Below the pieces are notes generated by a model. It saw nothing but the letters and a program-made list of their open reading frames with translations, did no database searches and was not told where the DNA came from. This document shows positions 23,768 to 32,027 of a DNA stretch of 33,971 bases, piece after piece (the stretch's first letter is position 1; each line of letters opens with the position of its first letter). The stretch is taken from positions 1 through 33,971 of the forward strand of contig JAGQHW010000012.1 of NCBI GenBank assembly GCA_020431645.1, read 5' to 3'. Position numbers and translations under genes: made by a program. The stretch comes from Carnobacterium sp. (lineage in GTDB: Bacteria; Bacillota; Bacilli; Lactobacillales; Carnobacteriaceae).

Positions 23768-25030
23768 TTATTCGTTCATCCAGCCTAATTTATCAAATAA
23801 GTAAAATGAGACACTCAAAACAATACCAACAACACTAGCAAGTATCATTCCTTTTAACTCAATACCAGCAAAGTTAACGGTTAGTCCACTTAAACCAGCT
23901 ACGAAAACAATCGATGTTAAAATAAGGTTTCTAGACTGACCGTAATCAACCTTAGATTCAACTAATAAACGCAATCCACTTGTTCCAATCATTCCGTAAA
24001 GTAAAAAGGTTACTCCACCAATAACGTCGCCTGGGATAGTAGAAATTAAAGCTGCTAATGGTCCGATAAAAGCCATGAAAATAGAGAAGATAGCTGCACC
24101 AGCAATGACTCGAACGCTATAAACACGTGTAATAGCCATTACGCCAATGTTTTCGCCATAAGTGGTTGTAGGAACACCACCAATCAAGCCAGAAATAGCA
24201 GAAGCTAAGTAATCTGCAAATAATGAACGGTGTAAGCCGGGTTCTTTCATTAAGTCTCGTCCAATTACATTTGACGTCACAACTTGATGACCAATATGCT
24301 CGGAAGTCAAAACCAATAAAACAGGCAACATAGTTAAAATAGATTGAAAATCAAATTTTGCCCATTGAAAGTGAGGCATAGTAAAGAGTGAAGCGTCTAA
24401 AACAGGTGTAAAATCAACCATACCAAATGCAATGGCAGAAATATAACCGACGACGATAGATATTAAAATCGGAATAGTAGATAAAAAGCCTTTAAATAAC
24501 ACTGAACCTAAAACAGCTACACCTAAAGTGATAAAGAAAATAATGAAATTTTGAGGAGTAGCGGTGTCTGTCATTAAGTTAGCACCGATTGTTCCACCGT
24601 TAACAGTATTGCTTGCTAGCTCTAGTCCAATCAAAGCAACGACGGCTCCCATAGCTGCTGGAGGCAAGACGATAGTAATCCATCCTGTTCCCACTCGATG
24701 AATAAAGAGTGCTAAAAGACAACCAATTAAGCTTAAAACAACAAATGCTCCTTGTGCATACTGGAATCCTTGATTAGCAATAATAATACTAGTTGGTCCG
24801 ATAAAAGCAAAACTTGAACCAAGATAAGCAGGAGCTTTTCCTTTTGTAATGAAAATGAATAATAATGTTGAAAGTCCATTCATCAATAAAACAATACTTG
24901 GATCGATTCCAAAAATGATAGGAACTAAAACGGATGCGCCAAACATGGCAAATGTGTGTTGAAGACTTAAAGGAATAAGTAATTTTGCTGGGACCTTTTC
25001 ATCTACTTGAATAATATTCTTCTTTGACAT
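23768..25030 (-). CDS. pyrP: Uracil permease (NCS2 family, UraA/PyrP)
   Basis: A 420-residue membrane transporter, full length, that imports uracil with protons. NCS2 signatures are visible: QHTFAMFGASVLVPIIFGID at the start, the substrate-site segment TSEHIGHQVVTSNVIGRDL with its Glu, and GGVPTTTYGENIGVMAITRV. About 14 hydrophobic segments are present, some half-helices. The assignment to uracil rather than xanthine rests on the SEHIGHQ motif and on the PyrR attenuator directly upstream. GGGGGAA precedes the ATG at 25030. It ends in a strong convergent terminator and stands alone, outside any pyr operon in this window. Confidence 0.95.
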   Translation of the reverse strand: MSKKNIIQVDEKVPAKLLIPLSLQHTFAMFGASVLVPIIFGIDPSIVLLMNGLSTLLFIFITKGKAPAYLGSSFAFIGPTSIIIANQGFQYAQGAFVVLSLIGCLLALFIHRVGTGWITIVLPPAAMGAVVALIGLELASNTVNGGTIGANLMTDTATPQNFIIFFITLGVAVLGSVLFKGFLSTIPILISIVVGYISAIAFGMVDFTPVLDASLFTMPHFQWAKFDFQSILTMLPVLLVLTSEHIGHQVVTSNVIGRDLMKEPGLHRSLFADYLASAISGLIGGVPTTTYGENIGVMAITRVYSVRVIAGAAIFSIFMAFIGPLAALISTIPGDVIGGVTFLLYGMIGTSGLRLLVESKVDYGQSRNLILTSIVFVAGLSGLTVNFAGIELKGMILASVVGIVLSVSFYLFDKLGWMNE

Positions 25031-25055
25031 CTATGATTCCCCCTGTTTTAGGCAC

Positions 25056-25165
25056 AAAAAAATGCCTTTTGAATGTGTTATTCGCAAAAGGACCTAAGGT
25101 ATCAAATATTTGATTTGTTACCCTTTCTAATCTCTCTGGACTAGTTTAAAAGGACTTCGCTTCCG
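25056..25165 (-). promoter_or_regulatory. PyrR-binding attenuator leader of the uracil permease
   Basis: On the minus strand the leader carries the PyrR recognition loop TCCAGAGAG (25140-25132) within a stem closed by CCTTT and AAAGG, then an alternative pairing region, then a terminator CCTTTTG/CAAAAGG (25091-25085 with 25071-25065) followed by CATTTTTTT. This is the classic UMP-dependent PyrR attenuation layout: with UMP, PyrR holds the first hairpin and the terminator forms. Confidence 0.9.
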
Positions 25166-25167
25166 TT

Positions 25168-25196
25168 ATTCTAGCAGTAAAAAAAAGGAATTACAA
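25168..25196 (-). promoter_or_regulatory. Promoter of the uracil permease
   Basis: On the minus strand, TTGTAA (25196-25191) and TAGAAT (25173-25168) are separated by 17 bases, directly before the PyrR leader. Confidence 0.65.
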
Positions 25197-25357
25197 TAAA
25201 GGAATAATATTTTTTAGAAAAAGACTTACTAATAATAGAAATAGTCCCCCTTTTCCTGGCTAGTCAAGAGTACTATTTCATGTCATAATGCAATAAACAG
25301 GTAGATGAACTCGTCTAGGGCTAAATAGCCTAATTCAAAGGACTCGGAGGACAAAAA

Positions 25358-25885
25358 ATGAATAATAATGATAGACTCGTACGTTTAAGATATGCATTAG
25401 ATATTAAAGATGCAGAAATGGTTAAAGTATTTAAATTAGGTGAGTTGGATATGACTAAAGAAGAGGTTCAGCAACTCTTAACAAAGATTAAAGCTAAAAA
25501 AAATCAAGAAGATGACGAAGGCTATTCAGTGAATGAATACATGAAAAAATGTAAAAATGCAGTATTGGAATCTTTTTTAAATGGTTTGATTGTTTTTAAA
25601 AGAGGCACACAAGAAGTTAAGCCAGGAGAACCGATAAAAAAAGCAGAAGTCATGATGAGAAATGATCAAAGTGTTAATAATATCTTATTGAAAAAATTAA
25701 AAATAGCTCTTTCTTTGACTAGTGAAGATATACTGGATATTTTAGACGAAACAGGCGTTCACTTATCAAAAAGTGAATTGAGTGCTGTCTTAAGGAGAGA
25801 AGGACAGCGTAATTATAAAGAATGTGGTGACCGTTATGCTAGAAACTTCTTGAAAGGATTAGCTATTCGTTACCGAAATGACTAA
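25358..25885 (+). CDS. DUF1456 (YehS-type) protein
   Basis: A 175-residue protein built of two copies of the DUF1456 repeat, about residues 1-68 and 104-168. Both share a helical NN(D)-(L)-(K)-LR-AL pattern (NNDRLVRLRYALDIKDAEM and VNNILLKKLKIALSLTSEDI) and a later LS/MTKEE-L..LL..(K/R).G segment. E. coli YehS has the same duplication. The function is unknown; it lacks membrane helices or catalytic motifs. GGAGG lies just before ATG 25358. Its 3' end is the 20-bp terminator shared with the OsmC-type gene. Confidence 0.88.
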   Translation: MNNNDRLVRLRYALDIKDAEMVKVFKLGELDMTKEEVQQLLTKIKAKKNQEDDEGYSVNEYMKKCKNAVLESFLNGLIVFKRGTQEVKPGEPIKKAEVMMRNDQSVNNILLKKLKIALSLTSEDILDILDETGVHLSKSELSAVLRREGQRNYKECGDRYARNFLKGLAIRYRND

Positions 25886-25894
25886 AAATAACTG

Positions 25895-25941
25895 AAAACA
25901 CGAGCTTTTTCTCTGAATAAAAGAGAAAAAGCTCGTGTTTT
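25895..25941. terminator. Bidirectional terminator (DUF1456 gene / OsmC gene)
   Basis: A 20-bp perfect stem pairs 25895-25914 (AAAACACGAGC...) with 25922-25941, over a 7-base loop. Confidence 0.95.
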
Positions 25942-25945
25942 TGAA

Positions 25946-26386
25946 TTAAATTTTATGGATTTTTGTTTTAGTAGTCGGTGCATTGTGGATTGTATCAGCT
26001 ACTGGACAAGTACGGTCAATAAAAGCTACAAAATTAGTAATTTCTTCATCTGTATTATCTGCATCAATATAGATGTTGGACACAATTGAAGAGAAACCTA
26101 TTTTAGCCTCTTTATTTTTCCCCATAAAGCCATCTGGATCCAATTCGCCTTCTAATTCTACACGAATATCTTTTAAGTTAATACCATGCATCTTAGCAAA
26201 AGAGCGAGCTACGATTACTTTACAACCACCAAGAGAAGAAAGTAATGCTTCAACAGGATTCATTGCTTCATTTGATCCACCTAAATTTTTTGGCTCGTCC
26301 AAGATAAATTCAAAGTTCCTTGAGGTACATGAGACTTTTAACCCACCGATTGATTGAGCTACTGCATGAAATGTTTCTATTGCCAT
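25946..26386 (-). CDS. OsmC/Ohr-family protein
   Basis: A 146-residue protein of the OsmC/Ohr superfamily, thiol peroxidases that reduce organic hydroperoxides. Two conserved redox Cys positions are visible: Cys55 in LLSSLGGCKVIVAR and Cys127 in DRTCPVADT. The NPVEALLSSLGGC motif is the family hallmark; the general-acid partner usually follows in the LDPDGF/GF region. GGGAGG lies before the ATG. Upstream on the minus strand is an extended -10 (TGATACAAT, TACAAT at 26422-26417) with a cre-like sequence at 26428-26441. It sits between OsmC and YhfA-like subfamilies and the exact substrate is uncertain. Confidence 0.9.
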   Translation of the reverse strand: MAIETFHAVAQSIGGLKVSCTSRNFEFILDEPKNLGGSNEAMNPVEALLSSLGGCKVIVARSFAKMHGINLKDIRVELEGELDPDGFMGKNKEAKIGFSSIVSNIYIDADNTDEEITNFVAFIDRTCPVADTIHNAPTTKTKIHKI

Positions 26387-26427
26387 AAAAATAACCTCCC
26401 ATTTATATATAGGCTTATTGTATCATA

Positions 26428-26441
26428 AGAAAGCGCTATAT
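26428..26441. promoter_or_regulatory. Weak cre-like site in the OsmC promoter
   Basis: AGAAAGCGCTATAT resembles the CcpA consensus with about two mismatches and lies just upstream of the minus-strand extended -10 at 26425-26417. Confidence 0.3.
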
Positions 26442-26535
26442 GCTCATTTTTTCACAGGAAATAAATAAATAAAATAAAAGAAAGATTAACTGAATAGTGT
26501 AGTAAAATAACTGACTTGTAACCGTTTTAATTTGG

Positions 26536-26541
26536 TATAAT
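26536..26541 (+). promoter_or_regulatory. -10 element before the DUF7309/6930-like gene
   Basis: A perfect TATAAT; possible -35 boxes (TGACTT at 26512, 18-base gap) are imperfect. Confidence 0.55.
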
Positions 26542-26586
26542 AAAAGAATAAGATAGTTAGATATCTAAGAGAGGGGTTAGACTAGG

Positions 26587-27615
26587 ATGAATCAACAAAA
26601 ACAGTTGTATTTACTAGCTAAAAAATTATACAAAGAAAAGTTATGGAATGATTATCTAAAGACTGATTTAATTGCCATCCAACTAGCTAACCGCAAGGAA
26701 CCGATTATTATTTCTGTCTTAGGCCAAACGGATCAAAATTATGGATTTTTATTTTACCGCAATTTAGAAGAACTAGCTTGTTTTTTTGAAGCAGCAATAA
26801 GAGAAAAGCAACAAAATAGTCGAACTATGCCAGATGTCATCCACCTACAGAGTGGTTTGTCTTTAGAATTTAAAGATAGAGGGGCTATTAGTGAGGAAGA
26901 ATACCGACTCACTAAAGATAGTGGAGTTTCTTTTAGAGGGAAAAAATCTTGGCCAATTTTTGTGGATTATTTTCCAGGATATTTACCATCAACAACGGAC
27001 GAATCCGATAATACATTGCTTATAGAAGTGATGGAAAAATTAGTAGAAACAGCTAAAGATTTTAAAAAGAAATTAGCGATTTACAAAGAAAAAAAACAAC
27101 TATCAGAGATACTTATTCGAACATATCAAGAAAACGATATTTATACAGATAGCTTATTTAAATTACCTAAAAATGTAATGAAAGGCACTTCTCAGTTTAA
27201 AAAAATGGCACCAATTTTATTAACTTCTTTTGAAATGAAACGAGTAAGCAGTCAAAAGATTGGTTCCAGTATATGGGAAATAGATATTGATTTTATGAAC
27301 TCACCTGTTGTTTCTATACAAGGAGAGAGACCTTTTTTTCCATTAGCTTTGCTAATAGTAGATAGTGAGGAAAGTGAAATTATATGTAGTGAGTTTTTCA
27401 AGCCTGGAGATAGTGAAACGATTCAACGTTTAATGATTCAATTAATTTTATCAGAAAATAAAAAACCACCTAAAATCGTTGTTAACACTGGCCAGTACTA
27501 TAGGGTTGCTAGGTATTTAGAAAACTTATTAATCAATTTAGAAATTGAGTTAGTTCCTATTCAAAAATTACCAATGCTTTCTGCCTTTAAAAAAGGATTA
27601 CTTGATTATTTATAA
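26587..27615 (+). CDS. Uncharacterised two-domain protein (resembles DUF7309/DUF6930 proteins)
   Basis: A 342-residue soluble protein. The N-terminal half (about 1-165) has mixed alpha/beta segments such as EPIIISVLGQTDQNYGFLFY and SWPIFVDYFPGYLP. A helical, Lys-rich hinge follows (~150-180). The C-terminal half (~200-342) holds strands FPLALLIVDSEES and KIVVNTGQYYRVARYLENLL, and ends IPMLSAFKKGLLDYL-like. The arrangement recalls proteins annotated with DUF7309 and DUF6930; no catalytic motif is clear. A perfect TATAAT (26536-26541) lies about 45 bases before the start, and GAGAGGGG serves as ribosome site. Function unknown. Confidence 0.75.
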   Translation: MNQQKQLYLLAKKLYKEKLWNDYLKTDLIAIQLANRKEPIIISVLGQTDQNYGFLFYRNLEELACFFEAAIREKQQNSRTMPDVIHLQSGLSLEFKDRGAISEEEYRLTKDSGVSFRGKKSWPIFVDYFPGYLPSTTDESDNTLLIEVMEKLVETAKDFKKKLAIYKEKKQLSEILIRTYQENDIYTDSLFKLPKNVMKGTSQFKKMAPILLTSFEMKRVSSQKIGSSIWEIDIDFMNSPVVSIQGERPFFPLALLIVDSEESEIICSEFFKPGDSETIQRLMIQLILSENKKPPKIVVNTGQYYRVARYLENLLINLEIELVPIQKLPMLSAFKKGLLDYL

Positions 27616-27745
27616 TAAAAGTAAGATAAAGGGTGAGAAAAGGTGATAAGCCAATTTCTTTCTTTTTTTTCTAACTTATTTATACTTATAATAAAGTGAT
27701 AGGCTATAGTGAATACAGAAATAAAAGACGAAGGAGAATAAGGAA

Positions 27746-28438
27746 GTGAAAACATTAATTATTATTTCTCATCCAGAAATTGAAGAATCAAGCAGTCAAC
27801 AATATTTGCTTCATTCCATTCCTGATGACCATGATGTGACCATCCATCACTTAGAGGAGCTTTATTCCGATACTCCGATTGATGTTGTTGCAGAGCAAAA
27901 ATTAGTAGCTGCCCATGACCGCATTATTTTTCAATTTCCACTTTATTGGTACAGTTCGCCAGCATTGCTCAAGCAATGGCAAGATGAAGTTCTGACAGAT
28001 GATTTTGCTTATGGAAAAAATGGTACTCAATTGCAAAACAAAGAATTTGCCTTAGTTTTGCTGGTAGGTGCTGCAAAATCAGATTACCAAGCAGGCGGAA
28101 AAGAATTGTTTAGTATGGATGAATTAACCAAACCCTTCCAAGCAATGGCTCATAAAACAGGAATGACGTTTCTCAAAACATTTTCTATCTATCAATTTGT
28201 CTATATGAAAAAAAAAGAAAAAATGACAGTATTAATCGACTACCAACTATTCGTGACTGGTGATTCAGAACAGAGCTTATTATCACGTGAAATTTGGCTA
28301 TTGAATCAATTAAAAAAAACGAATGTTACTACATTAGGGATAGGAAATGAAGAAACACTGCAGCATGTTATTGAAATGATTGAAGAAAATAGAGAAACAA
28401 TCGATGACTTGAAAATTTTATTAGATGATATGAACTAG
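27746..28438 (+). CDS. NAD(P)H oxidoreductase, flavodoxin-like fold (KefF/MdaB type)
   Basis: A 230-residue FMN/FAD-binding quinone reductase-like protein. The N-terminus KTLIIISHPEIEESSSQQ is the flavin phosphate-binding loop, and FPLYWYSSPALLKQWQDEVL (about residues 63-83) with VLLVGAAKSDYQAGG is the family's isoalloxazine-binding and dimer segment. The start is GTG 27746, 9 bases after AAGGAG. The C-terminal ~45 residues are an extra acidic helical tail beyond the usual ~190-residue domain. The 60-residue gene 10 bases downstream is in the same operon. Confidence 0.87.
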   Translation: MKTLIIISHPEIEESSSQQYLLHSIPDDHDVTIHHLEELYSDTPIDVVAEQKLVAAHDRIIFQFPLYWYSSPALLKQWQDEVLTDDFAYGKNGTQLQNKEFALVLLVGAAKSDYQAGGKELFSMDELTKPFQAMAHKTGMTFLKTFSIYQFVYMKKKEKMTVLIDYQLFVTGDSEQSLLSREIWLLNQLKKTNVTTLGIGNEETLQHVIEMIEENRETIDDLKILLDDMN

Positions 28439-28448
28439 GAGGTTTACG

Positions 28449-28631
28449 ATGGAAAAAGAAGACTGGCTATTATTTGAACTAGAAAAATTGTTTACAAGTA
28501 GCCAAGAGTACAAACAAAAGGCACTTCTTAAAGCAACTACTGAGCTAGTAAAAGAACAAGTTAAACGAATCAATCAAATGGAAGGTGAATTAGACGGGAG
28601 ATTATGGAGTCCAAGAGATTGGCATAACTAA
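28449..28631 (+). CDS. Small charged protein downstream of the flavin oxidoreductase
   Basis: A 60-residue, acidic-to-neutral helical protein of unknown function, without membrane helix or Cys. It has a full AGGAGG ribosome site, lies 10 bases after the oxidoreductase, and ends LDGRLWSPRDWHN, a Trp-rich tail unlikely to be random. A terminator follows. It is probably real and functionally tied to its neighbour. Confidence 0.72.
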   Translation: MEKEDWLLFELEKLFTSSQEYKQKALLKATTELVKEQVKRINQMEGELDGRLWSPRDWHN

Positions 28632-28641
28632 ATATAAAAAA

Positions 28642-28696
28642 AAAGTCCTGAAAATAAGTATCTATTTTGTAAAGATACTTTTTTAGGACTTATTTT
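28642..28696. terminator. Two-tier terminator after the small protein gene
   Basis: AAGTCCT (28642-28648) pairs with AGGACTT (28685-28691), enclosing a second stem AGTATCT/AGATACT (28657-28663 with 28673-28679), flanked by A- and T-runs. It also serves the convergent oxidoreductase gene. Confidence 0.85.
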
Positions 28697-28717
28697 AATG
28701 ACTAACAAAGTTGGTAC

Positions 28718-29620
28718 CTATTTTGTTACTCTTTTATAAATTTCTTCGCAAATTTCGTGGGTAATAAGAGAATCAGAAAGGGATGGATTAGGCTGTTTAT
28801 TCTGGCTCACACATTCAATAAAGTGATCAATAATATGATGAAAGCCTCTTTTAGCTAAAGTCGGTTCCCAACCATTAAAATCAATCGTTGTTTTTTTATT
28901 GTTTAAATAATGAGTCGTTTCAACGAGATCATTAACAACAAGCTTATTTCCTTCAGCCATATACTCGATTATTTCTTCTGTCGTACCATTATTACGATTC
29001 ATAATACCGATAGCGGTACAATCTTTTCCGATTAATTGGATGACAACATTGTACAGCAAGCCGTCTTTTTCTAAATGCTGAACGGTTAAGCCTATTACTT
29101 TTGTATCCATAAGAAAACGCAATGTATCCACAACATGAATAAAATCTTGAACGATAAAATGTCTCTTATCGCCGGGAAGAACGTACCTATTTTTTTGGAT
29201 GACAACCATATCTGCTTTTCCTTCGTTTTTTAAAGTAGCAACCATTGGAGCGAATCTTCGATTAAACCCGACCATTGCAATTAGCTCTTTTTCTTTAGCT
29301 AATTGGACAATTTGTTTTGTTTCTTCTAAATTCATTGCAATCGGTTTATCAATATAGACGTGAATAGCATGTTCCATTATTTTTTTAGTTAGGTCAAAAT
29401 GAGTAGGAGAAGGAGTACAAATTAAAACAGCATCAATGTTTAGATCGATTAATTCATCGACAGTTTGTACATAATCTGATATACGGTATTTTTTAGCCAA
29501 TCTTTCTAGTTTTTCTTTATTACGAGTGCAAAGAACCAATTCAATGCCTTCTTTTTCACTAAGAACAGGTAAATAAGCTTTTTGAGCAATATCACCCAAA
29601 CCAATTATTCCAATCCGCAT
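28718..29620 (-). CDS. Gfo/Idh/MocA-family NAD(P)-dependent oxidoreductase
   Basis: A 300-residue dehydrogenase of the Gfo/Idh/MocA family, usually acting on sugars or inositols. The Rossmann N-terminus IGIIGLGDIAQKAYLPVL, the strand AVLICTPSPTHFD, the catalytic-region YIDKPIAMNLEE (Lys of the EKP-type motif) and GFNRRFAPM are visible. The C-terminal beta sheet domain is shorter than the usual 330-350-residue proteins but appears complete. AGGAGG lies before the ATG. It is divergent from the oxaloacetate decarboxylase operon. Substrate unknown. Confidence 0.9.
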   Translation of the reverse strand: MRIGIIGLGDIAQKAYLPVLSEKEGIELVLCTRNKEKLERLAKKYRISDYVQTVDELIDLNIDAVLICTPSPTHFDLTKKIMEHAIHVYIDKPIAMNLEETKQIVQLAKEKELIAMVGFNRRFAPMVATLKNEGKADMVVIQKNRYVLPGDKRHFIVQDFIHVVDTLRFLMDTKVIGLTVQHLEKDGLLYNVVIQLIGKDCTAIGIMNRNNGTTEEIIEYMAEGNKLVVNDLVETTHYLNNKKTTIDFNGWEPTLAKRGFHHIIDHFIECVSQNKQPNPSLSDSLITHEICEEIYKRVTK

Positions 29621-29938
29621 CCATTATTCCTCCAGTGATGTTTTTTTGTAAAGAGTAGATTCGTTTTTTTAAATCTAGACATTTCTATCTAGGTTAAAGT
29701 GTACTGTACTGAGTATTAAAATTCAATTTTTAATGAAATAAAGAGTTTTAGTAGGATAATAGGTGCGATTATAGAATCTTATGTTAAAATAAACACAAAA
29801 GGTAAACCTTGAAATGTAAGCGTTTTATTATAAAGCAAGAGATTTGATAAAAATAATGAAGAAGGGTGGATTGCGAAGGGATTAATTTATTTATACAGAA
29901 ATAAATTTTAAGGACTAAGCAATGACTTGAGATAGGAT
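29621..29938. other. Divergent control region before the oad operon
   Basis: About 318 AT-rich bases. It contains the cre box at 29815-29828 and TTGAAA (29809), which partly overlaps it, but I could not settle a full promoter. No gene is visible. Confidence 0.5.
29815..29828 (+). promoter_or_regulatory. cre site (CcpA) before the oad operon
   Basis: TGTAAGCGTTTTAT matches TGWAANCGNTNWCA except for the last two bases. Oxaloacetate decarboxylase operons in related bacteria are under catabolite repression, so the site is plausible. Confidence 0.6.
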
Positions 29939-29947
29939 GTGAAGGGA

Positions 29948-31345
29948 TTGACTAAGAAAAAAGAAATCAAATTTACAGAAACAGTTTTAAGAGATGCTCA
30001 CCAGAGCTTGATGGCAACACGCATGAAGACAGCAGAAATGTTGCCAATTCTAGAGAAGATGGATGAAGCAGGTTACCATGCTATTGAGTGTTGGGGAGGG
30101 GCAACATTTGATGCATCGATACGATTTTTAAACGAGGATCCATGGGAACGATTGAGAGAAATTAAAAAAAGAGTGACCCATACACCTTTACAAATGCTTT
30201 TACGTGGCCAGAATTTATTAGGTTACCGCCATTATGCAGATGATATTGTTGATAAATTTATTGAAAAGATGATTGAGAATGGAATAGATATTATCCGAGT
30301 GTTTGATGCTTTAAATGATAGTCGCAATATGGGAGCGTGTGTAGACGCGATAAAAAAACATGGTGGACACGCCCAATTAACCATTTGTTATACGATTAGC
30401 CCAGTCCATACGATTGATTACTATCAAGATTTAACGAAAAGATTAGATGAATTAGGAGCGGATTCAATTTGTATTAAAGATATGGCGGGTATTTTAACAC
30501 CATCTGTTGTAAAAAAATTAATTCCTGCTCTTAAACAGGTTACCTCTTTACCCATCGAAATTCACACACATGCAACAAGTGGCGTATCAGAAATGACTTA
30601 TTTAACAGCTATCGAAGTAGGAGCAGATATTATTGACACCGCTATTTCTCCTTTTTCAGGTGGGACAAGTCAGCCAGCTACGGAGTCCTTAAGCATTGTT
30701 TTGACAGAGTTAGGCTATGAGACCTATCTAAACAAAGGCGTTTTAGAGGAAATAGCTGATTATTTTAAGCCAATTAAAGATTATTATTTAAAAGAGATGA
30801 TTTTAGACCCTAAAATGATGACTGTCGATCCAAAAGCTTTGTTGTATCAAGTTCCAGGTGGGATGTTATCCAATTTGTATGCACAATTAAAACAAGCTAA
30901 TGCAAAAGACCGGTATGAAGAAGTCTTGCGTGAGGTACCCAGAGTACGTGAAGACTTGGGCTATCCTCCGTTAGTAACACCTATGAGCCAAATGATAGGC
31001 ACACAAGCAGTATTTAATGTTTTATCAGGTGAACGCTATAAAATGATTCCGAATGAGATTAAAGACTATGTTCGTGGTCTATACGGTACTCCACCAGCAC
31101 CGATTAGTGAATCAATGAAGCAACTTATTATTGGTAAAGAAGAAGTTATCACAGGTAGACCGGCAGATTTGTTAGAACCTGAGTTTGAAAAGCAAAAAAA
31201 AGCGATAGGTTTTTTTGCCAAGACAGATGAGGATATTTTAATTTATGCGATGTTTCCACAATTAGGGGAACTATTTTTAAAGAATAAATACCAACCTGAA
31301 AAAGTATCTCTCAAGGAAGTTATCCGAATCAATGCGAGTATGTAG
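29948..31345 (+). CDS. oadA: Oxaloacetate decarboxylase, carboxyltransferase (alpha) subunit
   Basis: A 465-residue carboxyltransferase that moves CO2 from oxaloacetate to biotin. The HMGL-like TIM barrel shows TETVLRDAHQSLMATRM, ECWGGATFD, LRGQNLLGYRHY, RVFDALND, the biotin/metal segment ICIKDMAGIL and HTHATSG. The conserved carboxylase C-terminal domain follows, but there is no biotinyl domain: the carrier is a separate gene downstream. TTG 29948 is chosen because AGGAT lies about 10 bases upstream; GTG 29939 is the alternative, its ribosome spacing being only one base. Genes for the gamma-like anchor, carrier and pump follow. Likely serves citrate or malate fermentation. Confidence 0.94.
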   Translation: MTKKKEIKFTETVLRDAHQSLMATRMKTAEMLPILEKMDEAGYHAIECWGGATFDASIRFLNEDPWERLREIKKRVTHTPLQMLLRGQNLLGYRHYADDIVDKFIEKMIENGIDIIRVFDALNDSRNMGACVDAIKKHGGHAQLTICYTISPVHTIDYYQDLTKRLDELGADSICIKDMAGILTPSVVKKLIPALKQVTSLPIEIHTHATSGVSEMTYLTAIEVGADIIDTAISPFSGGTSQPATESLSIVLTELGYETYLNKGVLEEIADYFKPIKDYYLKEMILDPKMMTVDPKALLYQVPGGMLSNLYAQLKQANAKDRYEEVLREVPRVREDLGYPPLVTPMSQMIGTQAVFNVLSGERYKMIPNEIKDYVRGLYGTPPAPISESMKQLIIGKEEVITGRPADLLEPEFEKQKKAIGFFAKTDEDILIYAMFPQLGELFLKNKYQPEKVSLKEVIRINASM

Positions 31346-31355
31346 GAGGGATTAA

Positions 31356-31640
31356 ATGTCTGATATTAGCTTATTAGAGGGCCTTAATGTATCTATCACA
31401 TCGCTTGTAATCGTTTTTCTTGTACTTTTTGGATTGCAACTGATTTTGATATCATTTAAGTACCTTTTCAAAGAAGAAAAATCGATAAAAAAAGAAAAAA
31501 CGCCTCTTACAGTGGTGAAAAATACTTTAGAAGAAGATGATGAAACAAAAACAGTGGCAGTTTTAATGGCTTTAATTTTAGCTAATGAAAACCAACAAGA
31601 TAAACACTATCAAGTTATTTCTATAAAACGAGTAAGATAA
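31356..31640 (+). CDS. Oxaloacetate decarboxylase gamma-like membrane subunit
   Basis: A 94-residue protein with one N-terminal membrane helix (about 14-36: SITSLVIVFLVLFGLQLILI), followed by a charged cytosolic tail and a short second hydrophobic stretch (AVLMALILANEN). This is the layout of OadG-type subunits, which assemble alpha with the membrane pump and bind zinc in some species. It lies 10 bases after oadA with AGGAGG upstream. Name follows operon position and topology. Confidence 0.8.
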   Translation: MSDISLLEGLNVSITSLVIVFLVLFGLQLILISFKYLFKEEKSIKKEKTPLTVVKNTLEEDDETKTVAVLMALILANENQQDKHYQVISIKRVR

Positions 31641-31654
31641 AGGAGCTTAGTAGG

Positions 31655-32008
31655 ATGAAAACGTATGAAGTTACAGTAAACAATAAAGTTTACCAGGTTT
31701 CAGTAGAAGAAGTTGACGAAGCAGATAATAAAAATAAGGCATTAGTCTTAGATAATGAAAACAAGAAAGAAGAACCAGCAAAGACGCCTATTCTAGATGG
31801 CATTGATGTAAAAGCACCAATGCCTGGAACAATCATTAATGTATTAGTCCAGTTAGGTGAGACTATAAAAGCTGGACAAGTCTTGTGTATTTTAGAAGCA
31901 ATGAAAATGGAAAATGAAATTGTTGCACCCCAAGATGGAACGATAAAAGAAGTGATGGTTTCAAAAGGAATGGCCGTCGAGGTAGGAGCTAATTTAGTCA
32001 GACTATAA
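31655..32008 (+). CDS. Biotin carboxyl carrier protein of oxaloacetate decarboxylase
   Basis: A 117-residue soluble carrier. The biotinyl-lysine motif is EAMKM at residues 81-85 (Lys84), framed by KAPMPGTI and ENEIVAPQDG, the beta-barrel halves. An acidic/Lys-rich linker (~20-45) separates a short N-terminal strand from the carrier domain, resembling the Pro/Ala linkers of GcdC and OadA. It ferries CO2 from the carboxyltransferase to the OadB pump. It lies 14 bases after the gamma-like gene and 19 before oadB. Confidence 0.93.
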   Translation: MKTYEVTVNNKVYQVSVEEVDEADNKNKALVLDNENKKEEPAKTPILDGIDVKAPMPGTIINVLVQLGETIKAGQVLCILEAMKMENEIVAPQDGTIKEVMVSKGMAVEVGANLVRL

Positions 32009-32027
32009 TGTCAGATGAGGAGCTATT

